Shown: positions 24,883 to 33,028 of the stretch, piece by piece
Position numbering within the stretch: the stretch's first letter is position 1
Layout of the letters: every line of letters begins with the position of its first letter
Source of the DNA: Spongiactinospora sp. TRM90649
Lineage (GTDB): Bacteria > Actinomycetota > Actinomycetes > Streptosporangiales > Streptosporangiaceae
DNA length: 64,000 bases
Assembly (NCBI RefSeq): GCF_029382225.1
Contig: NZ_JARLTC010000042.1
Location: forward strand, 36,623-100,622
Reading direction: 5' to 3'
The notes under the pieces: generated by a model
Seen by the model: only the letters and a program-made list of their open reading frames with translations
Told to the model about the DNA's origin: nothing
Databases searched by the model: none
Program-made: the position numbers and the translations under genes

Positions 24883-25044
24883 ATCGTCGTGTTCACCCGA
24901 GGCCCACCGGCGCTAGATGACCACATGCGGCCATTTGTGGCGCTAGGTGTGGCATTGGACCGTTTTCAAAGCATTAATCGTCATAAGTCCCGAGGTGATC
25001 AGGGGGCACCACGGGTTGCGCCGGTTCACCTGTGGGGAGTTCTC

Positions 25045-28000
25045 GTGACGCGTGTTCGCCGTGCCGTCCTTTCCATCGTGCTGCTGATGACGGGCCTGGT
25101 CGGGCTCACCGCGGCACCGGCCGCGGCGCTGCCCGCGCACTTCGAGAAACAGGTCGCCTTCAGCGGCCTCGTCCAGCCGACCAACGTGGAGTTCGCCGCC
25201 GACGGCCGGGTGTTCGTGGCCGAGAAGAGCGGGCTGATCAAGGTGTTCGACTCGTTGTCCGACACCACCGCGACGGTGTACGCCGACCTGCGCACCCAGG
25301 TGCACAACTTCTGGGACCGCGGCCTGCTCGGCATGGCCTTACATCCGGATTTCCCAGACGATCCACGGATCTACGTGCTCTACACCCGCGACGCCGTCCC
25401 CGGTGGGAACGCTCCGCGCTGGGGCACGGCGGGCGTCTCCGCCGACCCCTGCCCCACCCCACCGGGACCGACCGGCGACGGATGCCTGGTGACCGGACGC
25501 CTGTCGGTCATCTCGCCGACCGGCGCGGAGACCCCGCTGATCACCGACTGGTGCCAGCAGTACCCCAGCCACTCCGTGGGCGACCTGCAGTTCGGCAGGG
25601 ACGGCGCGCTCTACGCGTCCGCCGGTGACGGCGCCAGCTTCAACTTCGCCGACTACGGCCAGGACAACCTGACCGGCTCCGACGTCACCCCGGACAACCC
25701 GTGCGGCGACCCGCCGTCCCCGACCGGCACCGCGCTGACCCCGCCGACCGCCGAGGGCGGCGCGCTGCGCGCCCAGGACGTGCGCACCGCCGACGACCCT
25801 GCCGGGCTGGACGGCGCGCTGATCAGGATCGACCCCGACACCGGCACCGCCGCCACCGGCAACCCCAACGCGGGCAGCGCCGACGCCAACGTGGCCCGGA
25901 TCGTCGCCAACGGCATGCGCAACCCGTTCCGCATCACCAACCGGCCGGGCACCGACGAGATCTGGTACGGCGAGGTCGGCTGGAGCACCTACGAGGAGAT
26001 CGGCAGGGTCGTCAACCCCACCGGCTCGGTGCAGAACTTCGGCTGGCCCTGCTACGAGGGCCCGAACCGGCAGGGCGGCTACGACAACCTCAACCTGACG
26101 CTGTGCGAGAACCTCTACGCCCAGGGCGCGGGCGCGCACGCCGCGCCGTACTTCGCCTGGAACCACAACGCGCGAGTGGTCCCCGGTGAGCCCTGTCCTT
26201 CCGGTGGCTCGTCCGCGAGCGGGGTGGCCTTCTACGAGGGCGGAGACTACCCCGACACCTACGACGGCGCGCTGTTCTTCTCCGACTACAGCCGCGGGTG
26301 CGTGTGGGTCATGCCCCGGGGCGCGAACGGCCTGCCCGCTACCGGCTCGGTGGCCACCTTCGACTCCGCCACCCCGGTCGTCGAACTGGAGACCGGCCCC
26401 GAGGGAGACCTGTTCGCCGTGGACCTCAACGGCGGGCGGATCCTGCGCTACATCTACAACAACACCCCGCCGGTGGCCGTGATCTCGGCGAGCGCGACTT
26501 CCGGGGCGGCCCCGCTGACGGTGAACTTCTCCGGGACCGGCTCCACCGACGCCGACGGCGACCCGCTCACCTACGCCTGGGACCTTGACGGCGACGGCGA
26601 CCTCGACGACTCCACCTCGGCCACGCCCTCGCGCACCTACACTCAGCCGGGCTCCTATCCGGTGCGCCTGCGCGTGAGCGACGGCAGGGGCGGGCAGGGC
26701 GACGCCACGGTCACCGTCAACGTGAACAACACCGCCCCGACCGCCCAGATCACCACCCCCACGACCAGCACGGACTGGGCGGTGGGCGAGACCGTCGGCT
26801 TCTCCGGCAGCGGCACCGACGCCGAGGACGGCACGATCCCCGGCTCCCGGATGAGCTGGACGCTGATCATGCACCACTGCCCGAGCACCTGCCACGAACA
26901 TCAGATCACCACGTTCACCGGGCAGAGCGGGTCCTTCCAGGCACCCGACCACGAGTACCCGGCCCACCTGGAACTACGGCTCACCGTCACCGACACGCAG
27001 GGGCTCACCGACACCGAGAGCGTCCTGCTCCAGCCGCGCACGGTGAACCTGACCTTCCAGACCGTGCCGTCCGGGCTGCGGCTCGGCTTCAACGGCGAAC
27101 AGACCACCGCGCCGTTCACCCGGACGGTGATCGTCGGTTCCAGCAACTCGGTGGCCGCCCCATCGCCACAGGGCGACCAGGGCTTCGTCTCCTGGTCGGA
27201 CGGCGGCGCGGCGGGCCACAACGTCACCGCCCCCGCCACCGCCGCCACCTACACCGCGACCTTCCAGACCGTCCAGCAGCCCACCGGCCTGGTCGCCGCC
27301 TACGGCATGGACGAGGCGACGGGCGCCGCGGTCACCGACGCCTCGGGCAACGGCCACAACGGCACCGCCCGCGACGCCACCCGAGTCGCCACCGGCCGCC
27401 ACGGCGGAGCCCTGTCCTTCAACGGGTCGTCGAGCTGGGTGCGGGTGGCGGATGCGGCGGGCTTGCGGCTGACGAGTGGGATGACGGTGGAGGCGTGGGT
27501 TCGTCCGGTGGCTGTGGGGAGTTCGTATGACACGGTGGTGTTGAAGGAGCATCCGAGCGGGTTGTCGTACGCGTTGTTCTCTTCGACGGATGGTTCTCGG
27601 CCGTCGTCGGTCGTGAGTGTGTCGGGTGAGACGGAGACGTTCGGTTCGTCGGGGTTGGGTGCGGGTGTGTGGTCGCATCTGGCGGCGACGTACGACGGGT
27701 CGGCGTTGCGGTTGTTCGTGAACGGTGTTCAGGTGGGTTCGCGGCCGGTGACCGGTGACATCCGGGTGTCGTCGGGGCGGGACCTGTTCATCGGCGGGAA
27801 CGAGTTCTGGGGTGATCACTTCGAGGGGCTGATCGACGAGGTCCGGATCTATGACCGTGCGTTGTCGGCGGCGCAGATCCAGGCCGACATGAACACCCCG
27901 GTCGGCCCGCCGCCGGAGCCGGACACCCAGGCCCCCACCGCGCCCGGCTCGCTCACCGCGATCGGCGGCCCCGGCAGCGCCCAGCTCACCTGGACCGCCG

Positions 28001-28851
28001 CCACCGACAACGTGGGCGTCTCCGGTTACAACGTGCACCGCTCGGCCACCGCGGGCTTCACGCCGTCCGGCGCCAACCAGGTGGGCTCCACGCCCGGCAC
28101 CGCGTTCACCGACTCGGGCGTCGCCCCCGGCACCTACTACTACCGGGTGGTGGCCTTCGACGCCGTGCCCAACCAGGGCCCGCCGTCCGGTGAGGCCACG
28201 GCGACCGTCACCGAGCCCCCGGTCAACAGCGGCCTGGTCGCCGCGTACGGCATGAACGAGGGCGCCGGCACCTCGGTGGCGGACGGTTCCGGCAACGGCC
28301 ACGGCGGCACGGCCCGCGACGTGACCTGGACGGCGAGCGGGCGCTACGGCCAGGCGCTCTCCTTCAACGGGTCGTCGAGCTGGGTGCGGGTGGCGGATGC
28401 GGCGGGCTTGCGGCTGACGAGTGGGATGACGGTGGAGGCGTGGGTTCGTCCGGTGGCTGTGGGGAGTTCGTATGACACGGTGGTGTTGAAGGAGCATCCG
28501 AGCGGGTTGTCGTACGCGTTGTTCTCTTCGACGGATGGTTCTCGGCCGTCGTCGGTCGTGAGTGTGTCGGGTGAGACGGAGACGTTCGGTTCGTCGGGGT
28601 TGGGTGCGGGTGTGTGGTCGCATCTGGCGGCGACGTACGACGGGTCGGCGTTGCGGTTGTTCGTGAACGGTGTTCAGGTGGGTTCGCGGCCGGTGACCGG
28701 TGACATCCGGGTGTCGTCGGGGCGGGTGTTCATCGGCGGGAACGAGTTCTGGGGTGATCACTTCGAGGGGCTGATCGACGAGGTCCGGATCTATGACCGT
28801 GCGTTGTCGGCGGCGCAGATCCAGGCCGACATGAACAGCCCCGTCAGCTGA
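25045..28851 (+). CDS. Secreted PQQ-type sugar dehydrogenase with PKD, FN3 and two LamG domains
   Basis: A 1268-residue exported multidomain protein. Signal peptide residues 1-28 (Arg-rich start, then LSIVLLMTGLVGLTAAPAAA). Residues ~30-473 are a six-bladed GSDH-type glucose/sorbosone dehydrogenase domain (GLVQPTNVEFAADGRVFVAEKSG, DRGLLGMALHPDFP, GDGASF, NGMRNPFR, WPCYEG). Then a PKD domain (~476-564, SGTGSTDADGDPLTYAWDLDGDGD), an Ig-like region (~566-742), LamG (~749-950), fibronectin III (~961-1057) and a second LamG (~1063-1265). It probably oxidises sugars bound at surfaces outside the cell. The two LamG modules are encoded by near-identical DNA. GTG start has GGGGAG 5 bases upstream. The last 8 bases overlap the convergent NACHT gene. 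Confidence 0.9.
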   Translation: MTRVRRAVLSIVLLMTGLVGLTAAPAAALPAHFEKQVAFSGLVQPTNVEFAADGRVFVAEKSGLIKVFDSLSDTTATVYADLRTQVHNFWDRGLLGMALHPDFPDDPRIYVLYTRDAVPGGNAPRWGTAGVSADPCPTPPGPTGDGCLVTGRLSVISPTGAETPLITDWCQQYPSHSVGDLQFGRDGALYASAGDGASFNFADYGQDNLTGSDVTPDNPCGDPPSPTGTALTPPTAEGGALRAQDVRTADDPAGLDGALIRIDPDTGTAATGNPNAGSADANVARIVANGMRNPFRITNRPGTDEIWYGEVGWSTYEEIGRVVNPTGSVQNFGWPCYEGPNRQGGYDNLNLTLCENLYAQGAGAHAAPYFAWNHNARVVPGEPCPSGGSSASGVAFYEGGDYPDTYDGALFFSDYSRGCVWVMPRGANGLPATGSVATFDSATPVVELETGPEGDLFAVDLNGGRILRYIYNNTPPVAVISASATSGAAPLTVNFSGTGSTDADGDPLTYAWDLDGDGDLDDSTSATPSRTYTQPGSYPVRLRVSDGRGGQGDATVTVNVNNTAPTAQITTPTTSTDWAVGETVGFSGSGTDAEDGTIPGSRMSWTLIMHHCPSTCHEHQITTFTGQSGSFQAPDHEYPAHLELRLTVTDTQGLTDTESVLLQPRTVNLTFQTVPSGLRLGFNGEQTTAPFTRTVIVGSSNSVAAPSPQGDQGFVSWSDGGAAGHNVTAPATAATYTATFQTVQQPTGLVAAYGMDEATGAAVTDASGNGHNGTARDATRVATGRHGGALSFNGSSSWVRVADAAGLRLTSGMTVEAWVRPVAVGSSYDTVVLKEHPSGLSYALFSSTDGSRPSSVVSVSGETETFGSSGLGAGVWSHLAATYDGSALRLFVNGVQVGSRPVTGDIRVSSGRDLFIGGNEFWGDHFEGLIDEVRIYDRALSAAQIQADMNTPVGPPPEPDTQAPTAPGSLTAIGGPGSAQLTWTAATDNVGVSGYNVHRSATAGFTPSGANQVGSTPGTAFTDSGVAPGTYYYRVVAFDAVPNQGPPSGEATATVTEPPVNSGLVAAYGMNEGAGTSVADGSGNGHGGTARDVTWTASGRYGQALSFNGSSSWVRVADAAGLRLTSGMTVEAWVRPVAVGSSYDTVVLKEHPSGLSYALFSSTDGSRPSSVVSVSGETETFGSSGLGAGVWSHLAATYDGSALRLFVNGVQVGSRPVTGDIRVSSGRVFIGGNEFWGDHFEGLIDEVRIYDRALSAAQIQADMNSPVS
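27415..27895 (+). repeat. LamG-encoding repeat, copy 1
   Basis: A 481-base segment identical to copy 2 (28360-28837) except for three extra bases (ACC at about 27782-27784, giving DL for V). Codons here often end in G or T (GTG, TTG, GGT, TCG), unlike the C-ending codons on either side. Confidence 0.95.
28360..28837 (+). repeat. LamG-encoding repeat, copy 2
   Basis: A 478-base segment, 945 bases downstream of copy 1 and in the same frame. Identity is complete apart from one 3-base deletion; flanking parts of the two LamG modules differ normally. Confidence 0.95.
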
Positions 28852-31165
28852 CCCCCGTGGGAGGAAGGCCGCCCGGCCTTCCTCCCGCCGCGAAGTGGTC
28901 CTGCAGCTCGGCGTGCCGGAACTGGTAGACCGGCCCGACGACGCGGAGCAGGCCGAGCCGGTGGGCGTCGTCGAGGACGGCCGTCAGCCGCGACGGCAGC
29001 CGCCGGCGCGACCTGGTCGCCAACGAGGCGGCGTAGCAGACGGCGGCGTGGCGGTCGCCCGCGAGCAGGCCGACCGCCAGTCCCAGCGGGACCACCACCG
29101 TGAGGCCGCCGGACACCCGCGCCGCGACCGCCGCGGCGACGCCCACGGATACCACGCGCAGCAGCGCCAGGCGGCCGTCCGCGCGCAGCGTCGAGGCGGG
29201 CGTGCCCGCCTCCGTCAGCGGCGCGGGCCGGTCGGCCCAGTTCAGCACGCCGAGCGCGACCCCGGCCGCGATGCCGCCCGGGATGCCGAAGGCCACGCCG
29301 AAGGCGAGGGCGAGCGTGACCCGGTAGACGAGCGGTTCCGGCAGCCGCCCGAGCCGGGCGGCGGTGCGCGTCCTGGCGGGGCGAAGGGCGGTGGCCAGGG
29401 CCCCCGTCATCGCGCCTGGCAGGCCGCCGGCCAGTGCCAGCAGCGTCAGGTACGCGGCGTCCCGGACGGGAGAGCCGGCCATCCCCGGCGGCTCGCCGCC
29501 GATGGGCAGGCGGACCACCAGGTCCATCCGCAGTCCCTTCAGTGCTCCCGCCATGATCCCGCCGAAGTCGGTGCCCAGCCAGGGGATCGCCCCTCCCACC
29601 GCACCGCAGACGGCCCCGGCCGCCACGCCCTCGCCGACCCGGGCGGCGAGCGGGCCGAGCCGTCCGCGCAGCCGCAGGTCGGCGTAGCCGGGCCGCTGCC
29701 TGAGCCAGCCGGGGGCGACGATGCCGGCGAGCAGACCGGCGGCCACGCCGCCCGGCACCGCGCCTGCCGGCCCCGCGGTCAGCCCGGCGGTCAGGCCGAA
29801 CGCGGCACCGGTCACGAAGCCGAGCATCGCGCCGAGCAGGCGGGGCGACAGCACCCGGCGGGCCAGGTGCCACCAGGCGAAGTCGCGGGTACCGGCCGCT
29901 GAGAGGTGGCGGGCCAGCCGGGTCAGGCCGTCGTCCAGGGTCGCCGTGTCGTGGGCGCGGCGGGGCCGGAACGGCACGGCGGGGTCGGTGGACGGCGGCC
30001 GGATCTCGACCAGGGCGGGGACCAGCTCGCCGAGCAGGTGCGCGCGCAGCTCGGCGGGGGAGGCGAAGCGCGTGCCGTCGAGCAGGACGGCCGGGTCGCG
30101 GCGGCCGTCGATGTGGACGGCGCGGACCAGCCACAGGCCCAGCGGGCCGGCCGTCACGGCGGCCAGGACCGGAGCCCGCCCGGCCCGCAGCTCGGCCAGT
30201 ACGCGTTCCCAGGGCCCGCCGGTCCGCCCGCCGAGGCATCCTTCCAGGTAGCCCGCCGCGGCAGGGGCGGTCAGCGGCTCGGGCTCGATGACCGCCGCGC
30301 CCGCGATCACCTCGCCGCGCACGGTCTCGTGGTACTCGGCCGTGCGGCACGTCAGCACCAGCCGGTCGGCCTCGCCGAGCGACCGGTTGAGCGCGGTCAC
30401 CACCCGCTCGCGGGCCTGGGGCGGCAACTCGTCCAGCCCGTCGAGCACCGGCAGGATCTCGCCCCGCGCGGCCAGTGCCCTGGCCGCGCCGGGACCGAAG
30501 GCGGGGGAGCGCAGCGCGGGGTAGGTCTCGGCCAGCCGGGCCGCCAGCCAGTCGTGCAGCCGCGGATGTTCGACGGTGTCCCAGCCGGTCAGCGTGAGCA
30601 GCACCGGGACCGGCTCGTCGGGGTCGCGGCCCGCAGGGCGGAGCAGCTCCACGACCAGTTGCACGGCCAGCGTCGTCTTCCCCGAGCCGGGCGGACCGGT
30701 GATCACCAGACGCCGCCTGCGCAGCGCGGCGAACTCCCGCACCAGCGCTTCGATCCGGTCGCCGCGCCCGCGCAGCGTGGCCGTGCCGATCCACCGAGGC
30801 AGGTCCATGACCTCCGGCCCGGCCAGCCGCCACACGACCGGCATCGGCTCCGGACGGCCGAGCGAGCGGGTCCGCGCCTCGGCCTCCCACTGCTCGCGCA
30901 CGAGCCGCGCCAGGATCTCCTTGGCCTCGGCGAGCTGGGCGGGGGTGGTGACCTCGTGCCGGGTGCGCCGCCACCAGGCGACCAGGGTGACCGCGAGTGG
31001 TACCACGGTCAGCGGCAGCGACACGAGCTGAGCCACGACGGCGGCGGTCTCCAGCCCCCGGTCCCGCAGGGCGAGGGTCAGCGCGCCCAGGCACGCGCCG
31101 AGCAGCAGCGCTCCGCCCCACAGCAGCGGGGTCGCCCAGCGGGACGAGGGTAAGCCCACGCCCAT
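28844..31165 (-). CDS. Membrane-anchored NACHT NTPase (bacterial NLR-like)
   Basis: A 773-residue STAND-type protein. Two N-terminal membrane helices (residues ~12-32 and ~43-65) precede a linker and a NACHT domain: Walker A GPPGSGKT at 157-164, Walker B LPVLDGLDEL at about 238-247 with the NACHT-type extra acidic residues, and sensor LVLTCRTAEY near 270-278. Residues ~430-700 form a Gly/Ala-rich series of some 8 membrane helices, and a short soluble tail ends the protein. Bacterial NACHT proteins can act in antiphage defence; this membrane-ended subtype is common in actinomycetes and its role is unproven. ATG at 31165; a GTG two codons on lies 6 bases after a CAGAAT box and is an alternative leaderless start. 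The 3' end overlaps the dehydrogenase gene by 8 bases. Confidence 0.85.
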   Translation of the reverse strand: MGVGLPSSRWATPLLWGGALLLGACLGALTLALRDRGLETAAVVAQLVSLPLTVVPLAVTLVAWWRRTRHEVTTPAQLAEAKEILARLVREQWEAEARTRSLGRPEPMPVVWRLAGPEVMDLPRWIGTATLRGRGDRIEALVREFAALRRRRLVITGPPGSGKTTLAVQLVVELLRPAGRDPDEPVPVLLTLTGWDTVEHPRLHDWLAARLAETYPALRSPAFGPGAARALAARGEILPVLDGLDELPPQARERVVTALNRSLGEADRLVLTCRTAEYHETVRGEVIAGAAVIEPEPLTAPAAAGYLEGCLGGRTGGPWERVLAELRAGRAPVLAAVTAGPLGLWLVRAVHIDGRRDPAVLLDGTRFASPAELRAHLLGELVPALVEIRPPSTDPAVPFRPRRAHDTATLDDGLTRLARHLSAAGTRDFAWWHLARRVLSPRLLGAMLGFVTGAAFGLTAGLTAGPAGAVPGGVAAGLLAGIVAPGWLRQRPGYADLRLRGRLGPLAARVGEGVAAGAVCGAVGGAIPWLGTDFGGIMAGALKGLRMDLVVRLPIGGEPPGMAGSPVRDAAYLTLLALAGGLPGAMTGALATALRPARTRTAARLGRLPEPLVYRVTLALAFGVAFGIPGGIAAGVALGVLNWADRPAPLTEAGTPASTLRADGRLALLRVVSVGVAAAVAARVSGGLTVVVPLGLAVGLLAGDRHAAVCYAASLATRSRRRLPSRLTAVLDDAHRLGLLRVVGPVYQFRHAELQDHFAAGGRPGGLPPTGVS
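28859..28886 (+). terminator. Perfect 12-bp hairpin inside the 3' end of the NACHT gene
   Basis: Stem 28859-28870 with 28875-28886, tetraloop GCCC, beginning 8 bases after the stop of the sugar dehydrogenase. It also encodes residues near the C terminus of the NACHT protein (GRPGGLPP) on the other strand, so one sequence serves both. Confidence 0.7.
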
Positions 31166-31203
31166 ATTCTGCCGTGGCCGGGCGGCTGCGGAACGATGGG
31201 GGC

Positions 31204-31971
31204 ATGAGCATCAGCACTCACCCCGTGAATCCGTGGATCCGCGTCCACCGGCGGCGGCCGGACGCGATGGTACGCCTGGTCTGCCTGCCGCACGCCGGAG
31301 GGGCGGCGAGCTTCTTCCGCGACTGGGGCCCCCGGCTGCCGGAGTGGGTGGAGTTGCGCGCCGTGCAGTACCCGGGCAGGGAGGACCGGCTGGCCGAGGA
31401 GCTGATCGGCGAGATCGGCGCGCTCGCCGACGGCGTGGCCGAGGCGGTCGCCGCCACCTGCGTGGGGCCGGTCGCGCTGTTCGGTCACAGCATGGGCGCG
31501 GCGGTCGCCTACGAGACGGCCCGCAGGCTGGCGCGGGATCCGGCCGTCGCGCCCGTCGCGCTGTACGTGTCCGCCTGCCCGGCGCCCGGCCCCCGGATGG
31601 ACAGCGCGCTGCACGAGCTGAGCGACGACGGGCTGGCCGCCGACCTGCTGCGGCAGGGCGCGACCGACCCGGCGGTACTGGCCGACCCCGAGTTGCGCGA
31701 GATCGTGCTCGACGTCGTCAGGAACGACTACCGGCTGATCGAGACCTACGAGACCGACGAGGTGACGGCTCTGCCGGTGCCGGTGACCGCGTTCTGCCCG
31801 CAGGACGACGACACGGTGGACGCCGCCGGGATGGCGAACTGGGAGCGCGCCACGGCCAGGGCGTTCAGCCTGCGGCGGGTGCCGGGCGACCACTTCTATC
31901 TTGTGCCGGGGCGCGATGCCCTGTTGCGGACGATCGCGAATGATCTGGAGGGACATGTCGGCCTTCGTTAG
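31204..31971 (+). CDS. Type II thioesterase of the siderophore cluster
   Basis: A 255-residue alpha/beta hydrolase of the editing thioesterase family. It shows LVCLPHAGGAASFFRDW, AVQYPGREDRL, the nucleophile elbow FGHSMGAA (Ser96), an acid in the FCPQDDDTV region and His in PGDHFYL. Type II thioesterases remove wrong or stalled groups from carrier-protein arms of peptide synthetases. It opens the siderophore gene cluster on the plus strand and its 3' end touches the first iron box. It cannot replace a chain-terminating thioesterase with certainty, but no such domain exists in the large synthetase. ATG at 31204; the 38-base spacer to the divergent NACHT gene holds both promoters. Confidence 0.92.
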   Translation: MSISTHPVNPWIRVHRRRPDAMVRLVCLPHAGGAASFFRDWGPRLPEWVELRAVQYPGREDRLAEELIGEIGALADGVAEAVAATCVGPVALFGHSMGAAVAYETARRLARDPAVAPVALYVSACPAPGPRMDSALHELSDDGLAADLLRQGATDPAVLADPELREIVLDVVRNDYRLIETYETDEVTALPVPVTAFCPQDDDTVDAAGMANWERATARAFSLRRVPGDHFYLVPGRDALLRTIANDLEGHVGLR

Positions 31972-31986
31972 CTTAGGCTAACCTCA
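31968..31986. promoter_or_regulatory. Iron box 1 (IdeR/DmdR-type)
   Basis: TTAGCTTAGGCTAACCTCA matches 17 of 19 bases of TTAGGTTAGGCTAACCTAA. It lies just upstream of the permease genes and overlaps the last codon of the thioesterase gene. Confidence 0.85.
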
Positions 31987-31991
31987 GATCC

Positions 31992-32024
31992 GTGTCTCCC
32001 TCCGAAGACGGCCGCTCCGCGTGA
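31992..32024 (+). CDS. Possible 10-residue leader ORF before the permease
   Basis: GTG at 31992 reads VSPSEDGRSA then TGA, which overlaps the GTG of the permease gene (GTGA). The permease has no good ribosome binding site, so coupling from a short leader is possible. It has the same geometry as the 17197-17244 leader. Could be chance. Confidence 0.25.
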   Translation: MSPSEDGRSA

Positions 32025-33028
32025 GGGGCTTACTCCCGGTCGGCCGGCCGGCCGGGCTCGGGGCGCTGGCCGTGCTGCTGGTGCTCACCGGGCTGGCCAG
32101 CGTCATGATCGGCACCCAGCACATCCCCGCCGCCGAGGCCCTGGCCGGGCTGCTGTCCCCCGACGGCTCGGAGAGCGCGCTGATCGTCTGGGAGCTGCGC
32201 GTTCCCCGCACCCTCCTCGGGCTGGCGGTCGGGGCCGCGCTCGGCCTGGCCGGGGCGCTGATGCAGGCGCTGACCCGGAACCCGCTGGCCGAGCCGGGCC
32301 TGCTCGGCGTGAACGGCGGCGCCGCCGTCGCGGTGGTGACCGTGATCGCCCTGTTCCGGGTGGACCAGCCGCTCGTCTACGTCTGGGCGGCGTTCCTCGG
32401 CGCGGCCGGGGCGGCGGCGCTGGTCTACGCCATCGGCTCGCGCGGCCGGTCCGGGGCGACCCCGGCCCGGCTGGTGCTCGCCGGCGCCGGGATCAACGCC
32501 GTGTTCAGCGCGCTGACCTCGGGCATCATGCTGCTCGCCCCGCACGACTTCGGCGCGTTCCGCTTCTGGCAGATCGGCACGCTGTCCGGCCGTGAGCTGG
32601 GCGTCTTCTGGCAGGTGGCGCCGTTCCTGCTGGCCGGGACGCTGCTGGCGCTGGCGCTGGCCCGGCCGTTGAACGCGCTGGCGCTGGGCGACGACGCCGG
32701 GCGGGCGCTCGGGGCGCGGGCCGGGCGCACGCGGGCACTGGGCGCGCTGGCGATCGTGGTGCTGTGCGGGGCGGCCACCGCGGCGGCAGGTCCGATCGCG
32801 TTCCTCGGGCTCGCGGTGCCGTTCGTGGTGCGCGGGCTGGTCGGCTCCGACCAGCGGTGGGTGCTGCCCTACTCGCTGCTGGCCGCGCCGGTGCTGCTGC
32901 TGGCCGCCGACATCATCGGCCGCGTCGTGGCCGCGCCGGGCGAGCTGGAGACCGGCATCGTCACCGCGTTCCTCGGCGCGCCGCTGCTGGCGTTCATGGT
33001 GCGCAGGGGAAAGGTGCCCGCGCTGTGA
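32021..33028 (+). CDS. FecCD-type siderophore ABC permease, first subunit
   Basis: A 335-residue permease with about nine hydrophobic helices and the FecCD/BtuC signatures: LRVPRTLLGLAVGAALGLAGALMQALTRNPLAEPGLLGVNGGAA, then RFWQIGTLSGR and GDDAGRALGARAGRTRALGA (ATPase coupling loop), AAGPIAFLGLAVPF. It forms the membrane channel for ferric-siderophore uptake as a heterodimer with the next gene, which overlaps by 4 bases. Iron box 1 lies 35 bases upstream. The usual ATPase gene is absent from the window. Confidence 0.93.
   Translation: MRGLLPVGRPAGLGALAVLLVLTGLASVMIGTQHIPAAEALAGLLSPDGSESALIVWELRVPRTLLGLAVGAALGLAGALMQALTRNPLAEPGLLGVNGGAAVAVVTVIALFRVDQPLVYVWAAFLGAAGAAALVYAIGSRGRSGATPARLVLAGAGINAVFSALTSGIMLLAPHDFGAFRFWQIGTLSGRELGVFWQVAPFLLAGTLLALALARPLNALALGDDAGRALGARAGRTRALGALAIVVLCGAATAAAGPIAFLGLAVPFVVRGLVGSDQRWVLPYSLLAAPVLLLAADIIGRVVAAPGELETGIVTAFLGAPLLAFMVRRGKVPAL

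Noticed and set aside
27415..28837. Mobile element flanked by direct repeats
   Set aside because: The repeats encode protein domains in frame and the DNA between them is an FN3 domain; no transposase or terminal inverted repeats.
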